Source of the DNA: Sideroxyarcus emersonii
GTDB taxonomy: Bacteria; Pseudomonadota; Gammaproteobacteria; Burkholderiales; Gallionellaceae
Length of the DNA: 64,000 bases
Direction: 5' to 3'
NCBI RefSeq assembly: GCF_021654335.1
Contig: NZ_AP023423.1
Span: 2,541,001 to 2,605,000, forward strand
In this document: positions 35,247 through 43,401 of the stretch, one piece after another
How positions within the stretch are numbered: the first letter of the stretch is position 1
Layout of the letters: the number at the start of each line of letters is the position of its first letter
Notes under the pieces: generated by a model
Seen by the model: the letters and a program-made list of their open reading frames with translations, nothing else
Told to the model about the DNA's origin: nothing
The model's database searches: none
Position numbers and translations under genes: made by a program

Positions 35247-36026
35247 TCAGTCGTTTCCCAAGCCACATCCTGTTACATACCCATTCCATCGGAAATTCTC
35301 CGATTTCATTTCCTCCAGCACCCCAGTTCTTATTCCCTCTTTCCAAACTGCGGAGCCAGTAGATAACTTCAGCGCCTTCTCGTAATTTTCTATAGATAGT
35401 CTTCTCGATTCTCGCATTTGCTCTTCATACGGTTTTTTTGAGATCAAACGTTGATAGCAATTAACTGCCATCTCTCCTTGGCCTTTTCCTTTATTAGCAA
35501 GGCCGCGCACCACCAAATACAAGTCCCGATAGTGATTGGCAAGCGCAAAGTACACACTCGAAGCGAGTGATCCTTGGGGATACTCTTTCAAATAAGCTTC
35601 AAGTGGCTGCAAATCCACACTTGAATCATTTGGTTCCGAGTCTCGCATAGCTACTGCAAACAAAGTGTCTTCTCGAAATGCGGAGTGCGGGTTACGTTTG
35701 TGCGCCTCAATCCATAAAAACCCATAGTGATAGACGGGAATGTGTTCTCCAACCCCCTCTTCTATGCCGATTTCGGAATATTCCGGTCGTAATTGAACGG
35801 TCACTGCCTCATCAAAGGATGCATTTCTAACCAGCTCAACTATTTCGCGATCAAGTGCGATTAATGGCGCCACATCCTCTGTAACAGGGATAGCTCGATA
35901 CTTGGCCACCATTTGATCAAGCTTAGCTTGGTAGGAATTGCTTTTTGTTTGTGTTCCAGCATATCCAAAGAAGCTAATGAGAAGACCAGATATCAGTATT
36001 AGCAGTTTGCTCACATCCCCCCCCAT
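35247..36026 (-). CDS. AT-rich exported protein gene between inverted repeats, unknown function
   Basis: 259 residues from ATG 36026, or from GTG 36014 directly into the signal peptide (SKLLILISGLLISFFGYA). The mature part is alpha-helical with TPR-like helices (SSVYFALANHYRDLYL, MAVNCYQRLISKK, SIENYEKALKLS). Base composition and codon use are far more AT-rich than its neighbours, and the gene is enclosed by the 238-bp inverted repeats. A run of eight G residues sits at the start codon (36017-36024). Looks like acquired cargo; function unknown. Confidence 0.65.
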   Translation of the reverse strand: MGGDVSKLLILISGLLISFFGYAGTQTKSNSYQAKLDQMVAKYRAIPVTEDVAPLIALDREIVELVRNASFDEAVTVQLRPEYSEIGIEEGVGEHIPVYHYGFLWIEAHKRNPHSAFREDTLFAVAMRDSEPNDSSVDLQPLEAYLKEYPQGSLASSVYFALANHYRDLYLVVRGLANKGKGQGEMAVNCYQRLISKKPYEEQMRESRRLSIENYEKALKLSTGSAVWKEGIRTGVLEEMKSENFRWNGYVTGCGLGND

Positions 36027-36446
36027 CTAGAGCATCTCTCAAATCACGGCTAACTCCAATGTACTGGAGTCGAATTGTTTCGACTATGGTGGGCAACTTG
36101 TTGCCCACCATACGGTTTGATTTTAGCTTTTCCATCCCCTGTGCGCCGCCTCGACATTTCGCCAACAAGCGGAGGTTTAGGCGAGCACTGTCCGAGCTCC
36201 GCGGTGAGGCACGGGGTGTGTGCCTCACTAGGGCGAGTTGCGCAGCCCCGCTTGTTGGCGAAATATCGAGGGAACCCGAAGGGCGGCAAACCGGGGTCGC
36301 CTTTTCTTTGGTTACTTTCTTTTTGGCGAAGCAAAAGAAAGTAACTTGCTGTCGGGCAACCCCCGACGGTGTTGGGTTTGAATTAAGAGATGCGGCTAAA
36401 TCCGTTCACCCTTCGACAAGCTCAGGACGAACGGATGAATATCTAT
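36027..36446. other. Long intergenic stretch holding the right inverted repeat
   Basis: About 420 bases between the AT-rich gene and polA. It holds the repeat copy at 36132-36369. The rest (36370-36446) has nothing recognisable, apart from TTCACCCTTCGACAAGCTCAGG, a sequence common in bacterial intergenic repeats. Confidence 0.65.
36132..36369 (-). repeat. Right copy of a 238-bp inverted repeat
   Basis: Inverted copy of 34953-35190, placed on the far side of the AT-rich gene. See left copy for internal structure. High identity between the arms suggests recent duplication or continued homogenisation. Confidence 0.85.
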
Positions 36447-39203
36447 CTAATGCGCCTCATCCCAATTCCCCCCCTCCCCCAACCCCACCTCCAACGGCAC
36501 CTTCAACTCCGCCACATTGCACATCAACTCGCGCACCTTCTCCTTCACCAGCGCCAATTCCCCCTGCGCCACTTCCAGCACCAGCTCGTCATGCACCTGC
36601 ATGATGAGCTTGGTTTCTAATTTCTCTTTCTCCAGCCAGTCCTGCACCGCGATCATCGCCAGCTTGATCAGGTCGGCGGCGGTGCCCTGCATCGGCGCGT
36701 TGATGGCGGCGCGTTCGGCGGCCTGGCGACGCATCGCGTTGGCGCCGTTGATCTCGGGCAGCCACAGGCGGCGGCCGAACACCGTCTCGACGAAGCCCTG
36801 CGCCTTGGCCTGCAGGCGGGTGTCGTCCATGTAGCGCTTCACGCCGGGATAGCGCGCGAAATAGAGGTCGATGTATTGCTTGGCGGCGCTGTTCTCGATG
36901 TTGAGCTGGCTGGCCAATCCGAAGGCGGACATGCCGTAGATGAGGCCGAAGTTGATGACCTTGGCGTAGCGGCGCTGTTCGCTGCTCACCGCATCCAGTG
37001 CGACGCCGAACACCTCGGCGGCGGTGGCACGGTGGATATCTTCGCCGGCGGCAAAGGCCTTGAGCAGGCCCTCGTCGCCCGACAGGTGGGCCATGATGCG
37101 CAGCTCGATCTGCGAGTAGTCGGCGGAGACGATGCGGCTGCCCGGCGGGGCGATGAAGGCCTCGCGGATGCGGCGGCCTTCGGGTGTGCGGATGGGGATG
37201 TTCTGCAGGTTGGGGTCGCTCGAGGCCAGCCGTCCCGTCACTGCCACGGCCTGCGAGTAGCTGGTATGCACGCGGCCGGTGCACGCGTTGACCATCTGCG
37301 GCAGCTTGTCGGTGTAGGTGGACTTGAGCTTGGCCATACCGCGGTAATCGAGCAGCAGTTTGGGCAGCGGGTAATCCAGCGCCAGTTCCTGCAGCACTTC
37401 CTCGTCGGTGGAGGGCGTGCCGCTCGGCGTCTTCTTCTTCACCGGCAGGCCGAGCTTGTCGAACAAAATCTCGCTGAGCTGCTTGGGCGAATTGAGGTTG
37501 AACGGCTGCCCCGCCGCCTCGAACGCCTGTTTTTCGATGACCATCATCTTCTCGCCCAGCTCGTGGCTCTGTCGTGCCAGTTTGCCGCCATCGATCAGCA
37601 CGCCGTTGCGTTCCATCCTGAACAGCACTTCGCGCACCGGCAGCTCGATCTCGCGGTACACCTCGGCCAATTTCCCCTGCAGCTGCGGCGACAGGGTCTG
37701 ATGCAGCTGCAGCGTGATGTCGGCATCCTCGGCCGAGTAGCGCGTGGCGGTGTCGATGTCGACCTGGTCGAAGCCGATCTGCTTGGCGCCCTTGCCCACC
37801 ACGTCGGCATAGCTCATGGTCTCCAGCCCGAGATGGCGCAGCGCGAGGTTGCCCATCTCGTGCGGCTTGTGCGATTCGAGCACGTAGGATTGCAGCAGCG
37901 TATCTTCGGCGATGCCGCGCAGCGCAATGCCGTGGTTGGCGAAGATGTGCTGGTCGTATTTGAGGTTCTGCCCCAGCTTCATGTGCGCCGGGCTTTCCAG
38001 CCAGTGCCTGAGCTTGTGCAACGCGTGCGTGCGCCCGATCTGGTCGGGCGCACCGGGGTAATGGTGCGCCAGCGGCAGGTAGGCCGCCTGGTGCGCTTCG
38101 ATACTGAACGAGATGCCGACCAGCTGGGCGGTCATCTGGTCGAGGCCGGTGGTCTCGGTGTCCAGGCTCACCAAGGGTGCCGCCATCAGCTGGTGCAGCC
38201 AGGCATCGAGCTGCGCCTCGGTGAGAATGGCTTCGTAGCCGGAGGTGTCGTTGGTGGCGGTCGCCTGCGCCGCCTGCTCGAACTGCCGCAGTTCTGCGCC
38301 CGCCGCACGCGACGGCTTCGACGGCGTTTCGCGTGCGACCGCGTGCGAACCGGCTCCGCCCCCGTCGAGTTCGCGCAGCCAGCTCTTGAAGCCGAAACGC
38401 TCGAACAGTTCGCGCAGCTTGGCCACGTCCGCCGCCGGCGCGACCAGTTCGCTGTAGCGCCGGTCCAGCGGCACGTCGCATTTAACCGTGACCAGCCGGC
38501 GCCCCTGCGGCAGCCATTCCAGCGCAGCGCGCAAATTCTCGCCGGCAACGCCCTTGATCTCGCCGGCATGCTCGACCAGGTTGTCCAGGGTGCCGTATTC
38601 TGTGAGCCACTTCACCGCGGTCTTGGGGCCGCATTTGGGCACGCCGGGCACGTTGTCCACGCTGTCGCCGATCAGCGTCAGGTAATCCACGATGCGCTCG
38701 GGCGGCACGCCGAACTTGGCGGCGACGCCGGCAGCATCCAGCTCTTCCTCGCTCATGGTATTGACCCACAGCACATGCTCGTTGACCAGCTGGGTGAGAT
38801 CCTTGTCGCCGGTGGAGATGATGCAGCGCGCCCCCTGTTGCGAGGCCTGCTGCGCCAGGGTGCCGATGACGTCGTCCGCCTCGACGCCGTCCACCATCAG
38901 GATGTTCCAGCCGGCCGCCGCCACCACCTCGTGCAGCGGTTCGACCTGCGCGCGCAGGTCGTCCGGCATGGGCGGGCGGTGCGCCTTGTATTCGGGATAC
39001 CAGTCGTCGCGGAACGTTTTGCCCTTCGCATCGAACACGCAGGCGCTATAATCCGCCGCATAGTCCTTGCGCAGGCGGCGCAGCATGTTGAGCACGCCGT
39101 AGATGGCGCCGGTCGGTTCGCCCTGCGGGCTGCGCAGGTCGGGCATGGCGTGGAAAGCGCGGTACAAATAGGACGAGCCGTCCACCAACAACAATGTCTT
39201 CAT
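36447..39203 (-). CDS. polA: DNA polymerase I
   Basis: 918 residues, full length. N-terminal 5'-3' exonuclease (LLLVDGSSYLYRAFHA, DDVIGTLAQQA, TGDKDLTQLVNEHV, residues 1-290), then a 3'-5' exonuclease domain (SLDTETTGLD, about 345) that keeps the DxE metal ligands, and the polymerase domain with motif A (DYSQIELRIMAHLSGDE), motif B (RRYAKVINFGLIYGMS) and motif C (MQVHDELVLEV). Replication gap filling and repair. Divergent from the LOG-family gene. Confidence 0.97.
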   Translation of the reverse strand: MKTLLLVDGSSYLYRAFHAMPDLRSPQGEPTGAIYGVLNMLRRLRKDYAADYSACVFDAKGKTFRDDWYPEYKAHRPPMPDDLRAQVEPLHEVVAAAGWNILMVDGVEADDVIGTLAQQASQQGARCIISTGDKDLTQLVNEHVLWVNTMSEEELDAAGVAAKFGVPPERIVDYLTLIGDSVDNVPGVPKCGPKTAVKWLTEYGTLDNLVEHAGEIKGVAGENLRAALEWLPQGRRLVTVKCDVPLDRRYSELVAPAADVAKLRELFERFGFKSWLRELDGGGAGSHAVARETPSKPSRAAGAELRQFEQAAQATATNDTSGYEAILTEAQLDAWLHQLMAAPLVSLDTETTGLDQMTAQLVGISFSIEAHQAAYLPLAHHYPGAPDQIGRTHALHKLRHWLESPAHMKLGQNLKYDQHIFANHGIALRGIAEDTLLQSYVLESHKPHEMGNLALRHLGLETMSYADVVGKGAKQIGFDQVDIDTATRYSAEDADITLQLHQTLSPQLQGKLAEVYREIELPVREVLFRMERNGVLIDGGKLARQSHELGEKMMVIEKQAFEAAGQPFNLNSPKQLSEILFDKLGLPVKKKTPSGTPSTDEEVLQELALDYPLPKLLLDYRGMAKLKSTYTDKLPQMVNACTGRVHTSYSQAVAVTGRLASSDPNLQNIPIRTPEGRRIREAFIAPPGSRIVSADYSQIELRIMAHLSGDEGLLKAFAAGEDIHRATAAEVFGVALDAVSSEQRRYAKVINFGLIYGMSAFGLASQLNIENSAAKQYIDLYFARYPGVKRYMDDTRLQAKAQGFVETVFGRRLWLPEINGANAMRRQAAERAAINAPMQGTAADLIKLAMIAVQDWLEKEKLETKLIMQVHDELVLEVAQGELALVKEKVRELMCNVAELKVPLEVGLGEGGNWDEAH

Positions 39204-39218
39204 GCTTTGAGGTCCGAG

Positions 39219-39935
39219 ATGAACAACGATATGAAACTTCCGCCCATGCAGTCGCCCGAGCTGATGCAGTCGAAGGAATCCTGGCGTGTGTTCGGCATTA
39301 TGTCAGAATTCGTCTCGGCGACCGAACGCCTGCGCGACATCCATCCCGCCGTCAGCATCTTCGGCAGCGCGCGCACCCCGCACGACCACCCCTATTACAA
39401 GCTCACCGAGGAGATCGCGCGCCTGCTGTCGGATGCCGGCTTCTCGGTCATCTCCGGCGGCGGCCCCGGCATCATGGAAGCGGCCAACAAGGGGGCGTTC
39501 TACGGCAAGTCGTCCAGCGTCGGCCTCAACATCCAGCTGCCGCACGAACAGCACAACAACCCGTACCAGAACATCAGCCAGACTTTCCACCACTTCTTCA
39601 CGCGCAAGGTGATGTTCGTGAAGTTCGCCAGCGCCTATGTGGTGATGCCGGGCGGCTTCGGCACCATGGACGAGCTGATGGAGGCGCTGACGCTGGTACA
39701 GACCGGCAAGACCCGCCGCATGCCGATCATCCTGGTCGGCAGCAAATTCTGGGGCGGCATGGTGGAATGGTTCAGGAACAGCCTGCTGGCGGAGCAGATG
39801 ATCGCCGCCAGCGACATGGACCTGATCCAGGTCATCGACGAGCCGGAACAGGTGGTCGCCGCCATCTTCAAGCATTACGAGACCCGCGGTTTCGAACCCT
39901 CGGTGGCGGAACTCGAGATGCAACTCAATCTTTGA
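39219..39935 (+). CDS. LOG-family protein (TIGR00730)
   Basis: 238 residues. Lysine decarboxylase-like fold, with the LOG motifs PGGFGTMDEL and SGGGPGIMEAANKGA. Such enzymes release the base from nucleoside monophosphates (cytokinin-activating or AMP nucleosidase-like); the substrate is not defined here. The start at 39219 is preceded by GAGGT and diverges from polA. Confidence 0.9.
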   Translation: MNNDMKLPPMQSPELMQSKESWRVFGIMSEFVSATERLRDIHPAVSIFGSARTPHDHPYYKLTEEIARLLSDAGFSVISGGGPGIMEAANKGAFYGKSSSVGLNIQLPHEQHNNPYQNISQTFHHFFTRKVMFVKFASAYVVMPGGFGTMDELMEALTLVQTGKTRRMPIILVGSKFWGGMVEWFRNSLLAEQMIAASDMDLIQVIDEPEQVVAAIFKHYETRGFEPSVAELEMQLNL

Positions 39936-39981
39936 TCCGTATCGGATAGAATCCGCCCATTCGTTCCAACTGGAAAACATC

Positions 39982-40311
39982 ATGCGCCCCATTTATCTTG
40001 CCGCAATCGCCTGCCTCAGCCTGAGCGCCTACGCGGCCCAGCCCGAGGCACCCGCCCGGGCGGAACCGCCCCCCCCTCCGCCGATGACCGCGGACGAACC
40101 GATCGACGAGCCGCAGGTGACCATCACCAAGAAGACCGAGCTGACCATCGAGGAGTTTCGCGCGCACGGCAAGCTGTACATGATCAAGGTCACGCCCAAG
40201 TATGGCCCGCCCTATTACCTGGTGGACGATCTCGGCGACGGCAAGTTCTCGCGCCAGGAGAGCCTGGATTCCGGTTTCCGCGTACCGCGCTGGATCATCA
40301 AACGCTTCTGA
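39982..40311 (+). CDS. DUF2782-family exported protein
   Basis: 109 residues. Signal peptide MRPIYLAAIACLSLSAYA, then a proline-rich linker and the conserved DUF2782 region (ITKKTELTIEEFRAHGKLYMIKVTPKYGPPYYLVDDLGDG). Always near polA or thrB in Betaproteobacteria. Function unknown; likely a small periplasmic protein. It is 15 bases upstream of thrB, so probably co-transcribed. Confidence 0.85.
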   Translation: MRPIYLAAIACLSLSAYAAQPEAPARAEPPPPPPMTADEPIDEPQVTITKKTELTIEEFRAHGKLYMIKVTPKYGPPYYLVDDLGDGKFSRQESLDSGFRVPRWIIKRF

Positions 40312-40326
40312 AACGAGACTGACCGT

Positions 40327-41268
40327 ATGGCTGTATTTACCCGCGTTTCCGAAGCCGACATCGCTGCCTGGCTGGCCAACTATTCGCTCGGAACATTGCT
40401 CGAACTGCAGGGCATCCCTGCCGGCATCGAGAACACCAATTACTTCGTCACCACCACCAACGGCCGCTTCGTGCTGACGCTGTTCGAGAAGCTCACGGCG
40501 GACGACCTGCCGTTCTTCCTCAACCTGATGGCCCACCTGGCCCGGCACGGCATTCCCTGCCCCTGCCCGGTGGCGGACAAGCAGAACCGTTTTCTCGGCG
40601 AGCTGAACGGCAAGCCAGCCTGCATCGTCAGCCGCCTTTCGGGCAAATCCGTGACGCAACCCACCACCGCGCAATGTGCCGCCGTCGGCGCGATGCTGGG
40701 GCAGATGCACAGCGCCGGCCAGAGCTTCGGCGAGCAGATGCTGAACCCGCGCGGTTCGGCATGGCGGGCCGAAGCGGCGCAACAGGTGAGGCGCTTCCTG
40801 CCCCCCCAGGATGCAGTCCTGCTGGCCGGCGAAGTCGAGTTCCACGCGACGCACCCCCTGGCCGGCATCCCGCGCGGTGTCATCCATGCCGACCTGTTCC
40901 GCGACAACGTGCTGATGGAAGGCGAGCGCGTCGGCGGCCTGATCGATTTCTATTTCGCCTGCACCGGCAAGCTGCTGTACGACGTGGCCATCACCGTCAA
41001 CGACTGGTGCATGACCCCGGAGGGCAAGCTGGATGCGGGCCACACGCGCGCCTTGCTGAATGCCTACCATGCCGCGCGCCCGCTCACTGCGGCAGAGGCC
41101 GATCTGTGGCCGATCGCCCTGCGCGTGGCGGCGCTGCGTTTCTGGATATCGCGCCTGTACGACCTGCATCTGCCGCGCGAAGGCGATATCGTGCACGCGC
41201 ACAATCCGGATCAATTCAAGCGCATCCTGCAGAACCACATCGCCAGTCCCAACCCGCCCTGGCTGTGA
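40327..41268 (+). CDS. thrB: Homoserine kinase, aminoglycoside-phosphotransferase type
   Basis: 313 residues. Phosphorylates homoserine in threonine synthesis. Protein-kinase-like fold: NTNYFV and VLTLFEK near the N-terminus, catalytic VIHADLFRDNVL (H-x-D...N) and the IDFYFACTG metal motif. This is the ThrB type II enzyme common in Betaproteobacteria and Pseudomonas, not the GHMP enzyme. Confidence 0.94.
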   Translation: MAVFTRVSEADIAAWLANYSLGTLLELQGIPAGIENTNYFVTTTNGRFVLTLFEKLTADDLPFFLNLMAHLARHGIPCPCPVADKQNRFLGELNGKPACIVSRLSGKSVTQPTTAQCAAVGAMLGQMHSAGQSFGEQMLNPRGSAWRAEAAQQVRRFLPPQDAVLLAGEVEFHATHPLAGIPRGVIHADLFRDNVLMEGERVGGLIDFYFACTGKLLYDVAITVNDWCMTPEGKLDAGHTRALLNAYHAARPLTAAEADLWPIALRVAALRFWISRLYDLHLPREGDIVHAHNPDQFKRILQNHIASPNPPWL

Positions 41269-41281
41269 ACCGAGACCCGAC

Positions 41282-42055
41282 ATGGAAATCAAGAAACTGA
41301 ATGCCGCACGCGGCTGGATCTGGGTGAAGCACGGCTACCAGCTGATCATGCTCAACCCGCTGATGGCGATCTCCTTTGCGCTGATCGGCGCCCTCGCCAT
41401 CTTCACCGCACTCAGGATCCCGCTGCTCGGCCCGCTCGTCGCCCTGCTGCTGATGCCCGTCGTGATCGTCGGCTACATGCGCGTGTGCCGTGCGCTGGAG
41501 GAGGAAGAGGAGATCGAGCTGCTGCACCTGTTCGCCGGTTTGCGCAAGCACACCGCACAGCTGATCGCGCTCGGCGGTTTCCTCATCCTGGGCCTGCTGC
41601 TCTCCTCGATGGCGATGATCATGCTCGGCGGAGAACCGCTGCGCAACATGCTGGATGGGCTGAACGCCGCCAGCGAACCGCAGATGCTGCTGGATGCGAT
41701 GTGGGCGGCCGGATCGAGCGTGGCGATCAGCCTGATGGTCGGGTTCGCGCTGATGTGCGTGCTGATGCTGGCGTTCCAGTATGCGCCGATGCTGGTGTAC
41801 TTCAACGACCTGCGCCCGCTTGCGGCCATGCATGCCAGCCTGTCCGGCTCGCTGCGCAACATCCTGCCGTACACGGTGTACAACGTCATCATGCAGGTGA
41901 TCGCGGTGGCGCTCAGCCTGCTGCCGTTCAACCTCGGCATGATCGTGCTGCTGCCGCTGGGCCTCACCTCGCTCTACGTCAGCTATCGCAACATCTTCCC
42001 GTTCGCGCACGAACTTGTGCCAACGCCACCGGACGCTCCCGGCACGGAGGCCTGA
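41282..42055 (+). CDS. BPSS1780-family membrane protein
   Basis: 257 residues with about six transmembrane helices. Starts MEIKKLNAARGWIWVKHGYQLIM; the N-terminal ARGWxW and later LFAGLRKH are typical of this betaproteobacterial family. Function unknown. 13 bases after thrB, so probably in the same operon. Confidence 0.82.
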   Translation: MEIKKLNAARGWIWVKHGYQLIMLNPLMAISFALIGALAIFTALRIPLLGPLVALLLMPVVIVGYMRVCRALEEEEEIELLHLFAGLRKHTAQLIALGGFLILGLLLSSMAMIMLGGEPLRNMLDGLNAASEPQMLLDAMWAAGSSVAISLMVGFALMCVLMLAFQYAPMLVYFNDLRPLAAMHASLSGSLRNILPYTVYNVIMQVIAVALSLLPFNLGMIVLLPLGLTSLYVSYRNIFPFAHELVPTPPDAPGTEA

Positions 42056-42057
42056 CC

Positions 42058-42552
42058 ATGCAATACGCCGCCGCCAGCGCCGCCGAAGTCAAACGCGCGC
42101 AATTCCCGCACAACCTGTTCGTCACCGGGCTGTTCATGTTTGACCTGCTGATGACCCCGGCGGTGCTTGCGCTGAAGGTGGGCATGATCGGACTGCTGAT
42201 CCCGCTGCTGTTTTCCGGCTCGCTGATCGCCTATATCTACCTGCGCAGCCGCAAGACCACCGCCTGGTTCGTCGATGTGCACTGGAAGCTCGCCTACGCG
42301 CGCGCAAAATTGCTGATGATCGGGTATGCGATCTCGGCATTGCTGGTGTTCACCGCCTGGCTGATCAGTCTGGCCTCGCACGACCCCAACATGCAGCACA
42401 TCCTGTGGACGGCGCTCACGCGCATCGCGCTGATGCCGACGCTGATCATGGTGATGGTCACCGCCGTGCTGGAATTCGGTGCGTCGGCGATGGCTGCCAA
42501 GCGCGAGGTGCCGGACAAACTGGCGGCGGCGATGCCGCCGCCTGCCGCCTGA
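42058..42552 (+). CDS. Inner-membrane protein, function unknown
   Basis: 164 residues with four hydrophobic helices (LFVTGLFMFDLLMTPAVLAL, VGMIGLLIPLLFSGSLIAYIYL, MIGYAISALLVFTAWLISLA, IALMPTLIMVMVTAVLEF). No signature recognised. Two bases after the BPSS1780-family stop; probably the last gene of that operon. Confidence 0.7.
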   Translation: MQYAAASAAEVKRAQFPHNLFVTGLFMFDLLMTPAVLALKVGMIGLLIPLLFSGSLIAYIYLRSRKTTAWFVDVHWKLAYARAKLLMIGYAISALLVFTAWLISLASHDPNMQHILWTALTRIALMPTLIMVMVTAVLEFGASAMAAKREVPDKLAAAMPPPAA

Positions 42553-42557
42553 GCGGA

Positions 42558-42902
42558 TCAGGCCGGCTGGAATTCCTCGAACGCGCGCAGCACTTCCGCC
42601 GCATACATCAGCGACGGTCCGCCCCCCATGTAGACCGCCACCGCGAGCATCTCGTTGACCTGTTCGCGCGTTGCGCCCAGCCGCACCAGCCCGCGCACAT
42701 GAAAACCGACACATCCCTCGCAGCGCGTCGATACGGCGATGGCCGTGGCGATCAGCTCCTTGTGCAGCGCCGACAGCACGCCATCCGCCATGGCCGATTT
42801 CGCCATCGCGTCGAATCCGGCCATCGGTGCAGCCGCCTCCTTGCGGAAAGGGGTGAGCTCCTTGCTGATCTCCTGCGTGACGGCCTTGTATGAATTGCCC
42901 AT
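42558..42902 (-). CDS. Carboxymuconolactone decarboxylase/AhpD-like protein
   Basis: 114 residues. Core CEGCVGFHVRGLVRLGATREQVNEML carries the CxxC...H active site of the AhpD-type alkylhydroperoxidase fold. Probable redox protein. It is downstream of the MEKHLA-domain gene on the same strand. Ends convergent with the membrane protein gene. Confidence 0.87.
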   Translation of the reverse strand: MGNSYKAVTQEISKELTPFRKEAAAPMAGFDAMAKSAMADGVLSALHKELIATAIAVSTRCEGCVGFHVRGLVRLGATREQVNEMLAVAVYMGGGPSLMYAAEVLRAFEEFQPA

Positions 42903-42936
42903 GCTTTCTCCTGCTGAACGTTGAAAGAGCCCGAAT

Positions 42937-43401
42937 CTATGCCTGCACCACGAATGCTGCGGCCTGCCCCTGCCGCACGCCGTTGTCGTCGAGCAGGTTC
43001 CACACCGTGGTGTCGGCGATCATGAAACGCCTGCCGCTGCCGGCGATGCGCATGCCGGAATAGCCGTCCACATAGCCTTGCTGCGCCACCTTTGCCAGCA
43101 GCTTCTCGCGCGCCTCCTGCGCCAGCGGTTCGGCGGAGAGCCGCGACGGCAAGCGCGCGAACTCGTCGAAATCCATCTCGAACCATTGCAGCGCCAGCCG
43201 GTTGCCGTAGAAAAAAACCGGATCGTCCTCGGTGCCGTGCGCGACGATGGCGCGCGGCGCCTGCCACATTGCATCGCGCAGTGCCGTGATATCCGCAGGC
43301 TCGTCTGCAATCAGCGGCTTGCCGGTGAGCCGCCGATAGCTCGACACGATGAGCCGCAAGCGCTCATCCAGCGCCAGATCAGATGGCGGTGAGCTTGGCA
43401 T
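42937..43401 (-). CDS. MEKHLA-domain protein
   Basis: 154 residues. PAS-like sensory domain of the MEKHLA type: FFYGNRLALQWFEMDFDEFARLPSRLSAEP and the C-terminal YSGMRIAGSGRRFMI. In plants this domain caps HD-ZIP III proteins; in bacteria it is stand-alone with unknown signal. The ATG at 43401 lies inside the 3' end of uvrD (23-base overlap), so it probably depends on uvrD translation. Confidence 0.85.
   Translation of the reverse strand: MPSSPPSDLALDERLRLIVSSYRRLTGKPLIADEPADITALRDAMWQAPRAIVAHGTEDDPVFFYGNRLALQWFEMDFDEFARLPSRLSAEPLAQEAREKLLAKVAQQGYVDGYSGMRIAGSGRRFMIADTTVWNLLDDNGVRQGQAAAFVVQA

Noticed and set aside
36876-39935. Very long open frame running through polA on the opposite strand (over 1000 codons)
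   Set aside because: Antisense to polA, whose motifs are complete; the long frame results from high GC and codon bias and only joins the real LOG-family gene at its end.
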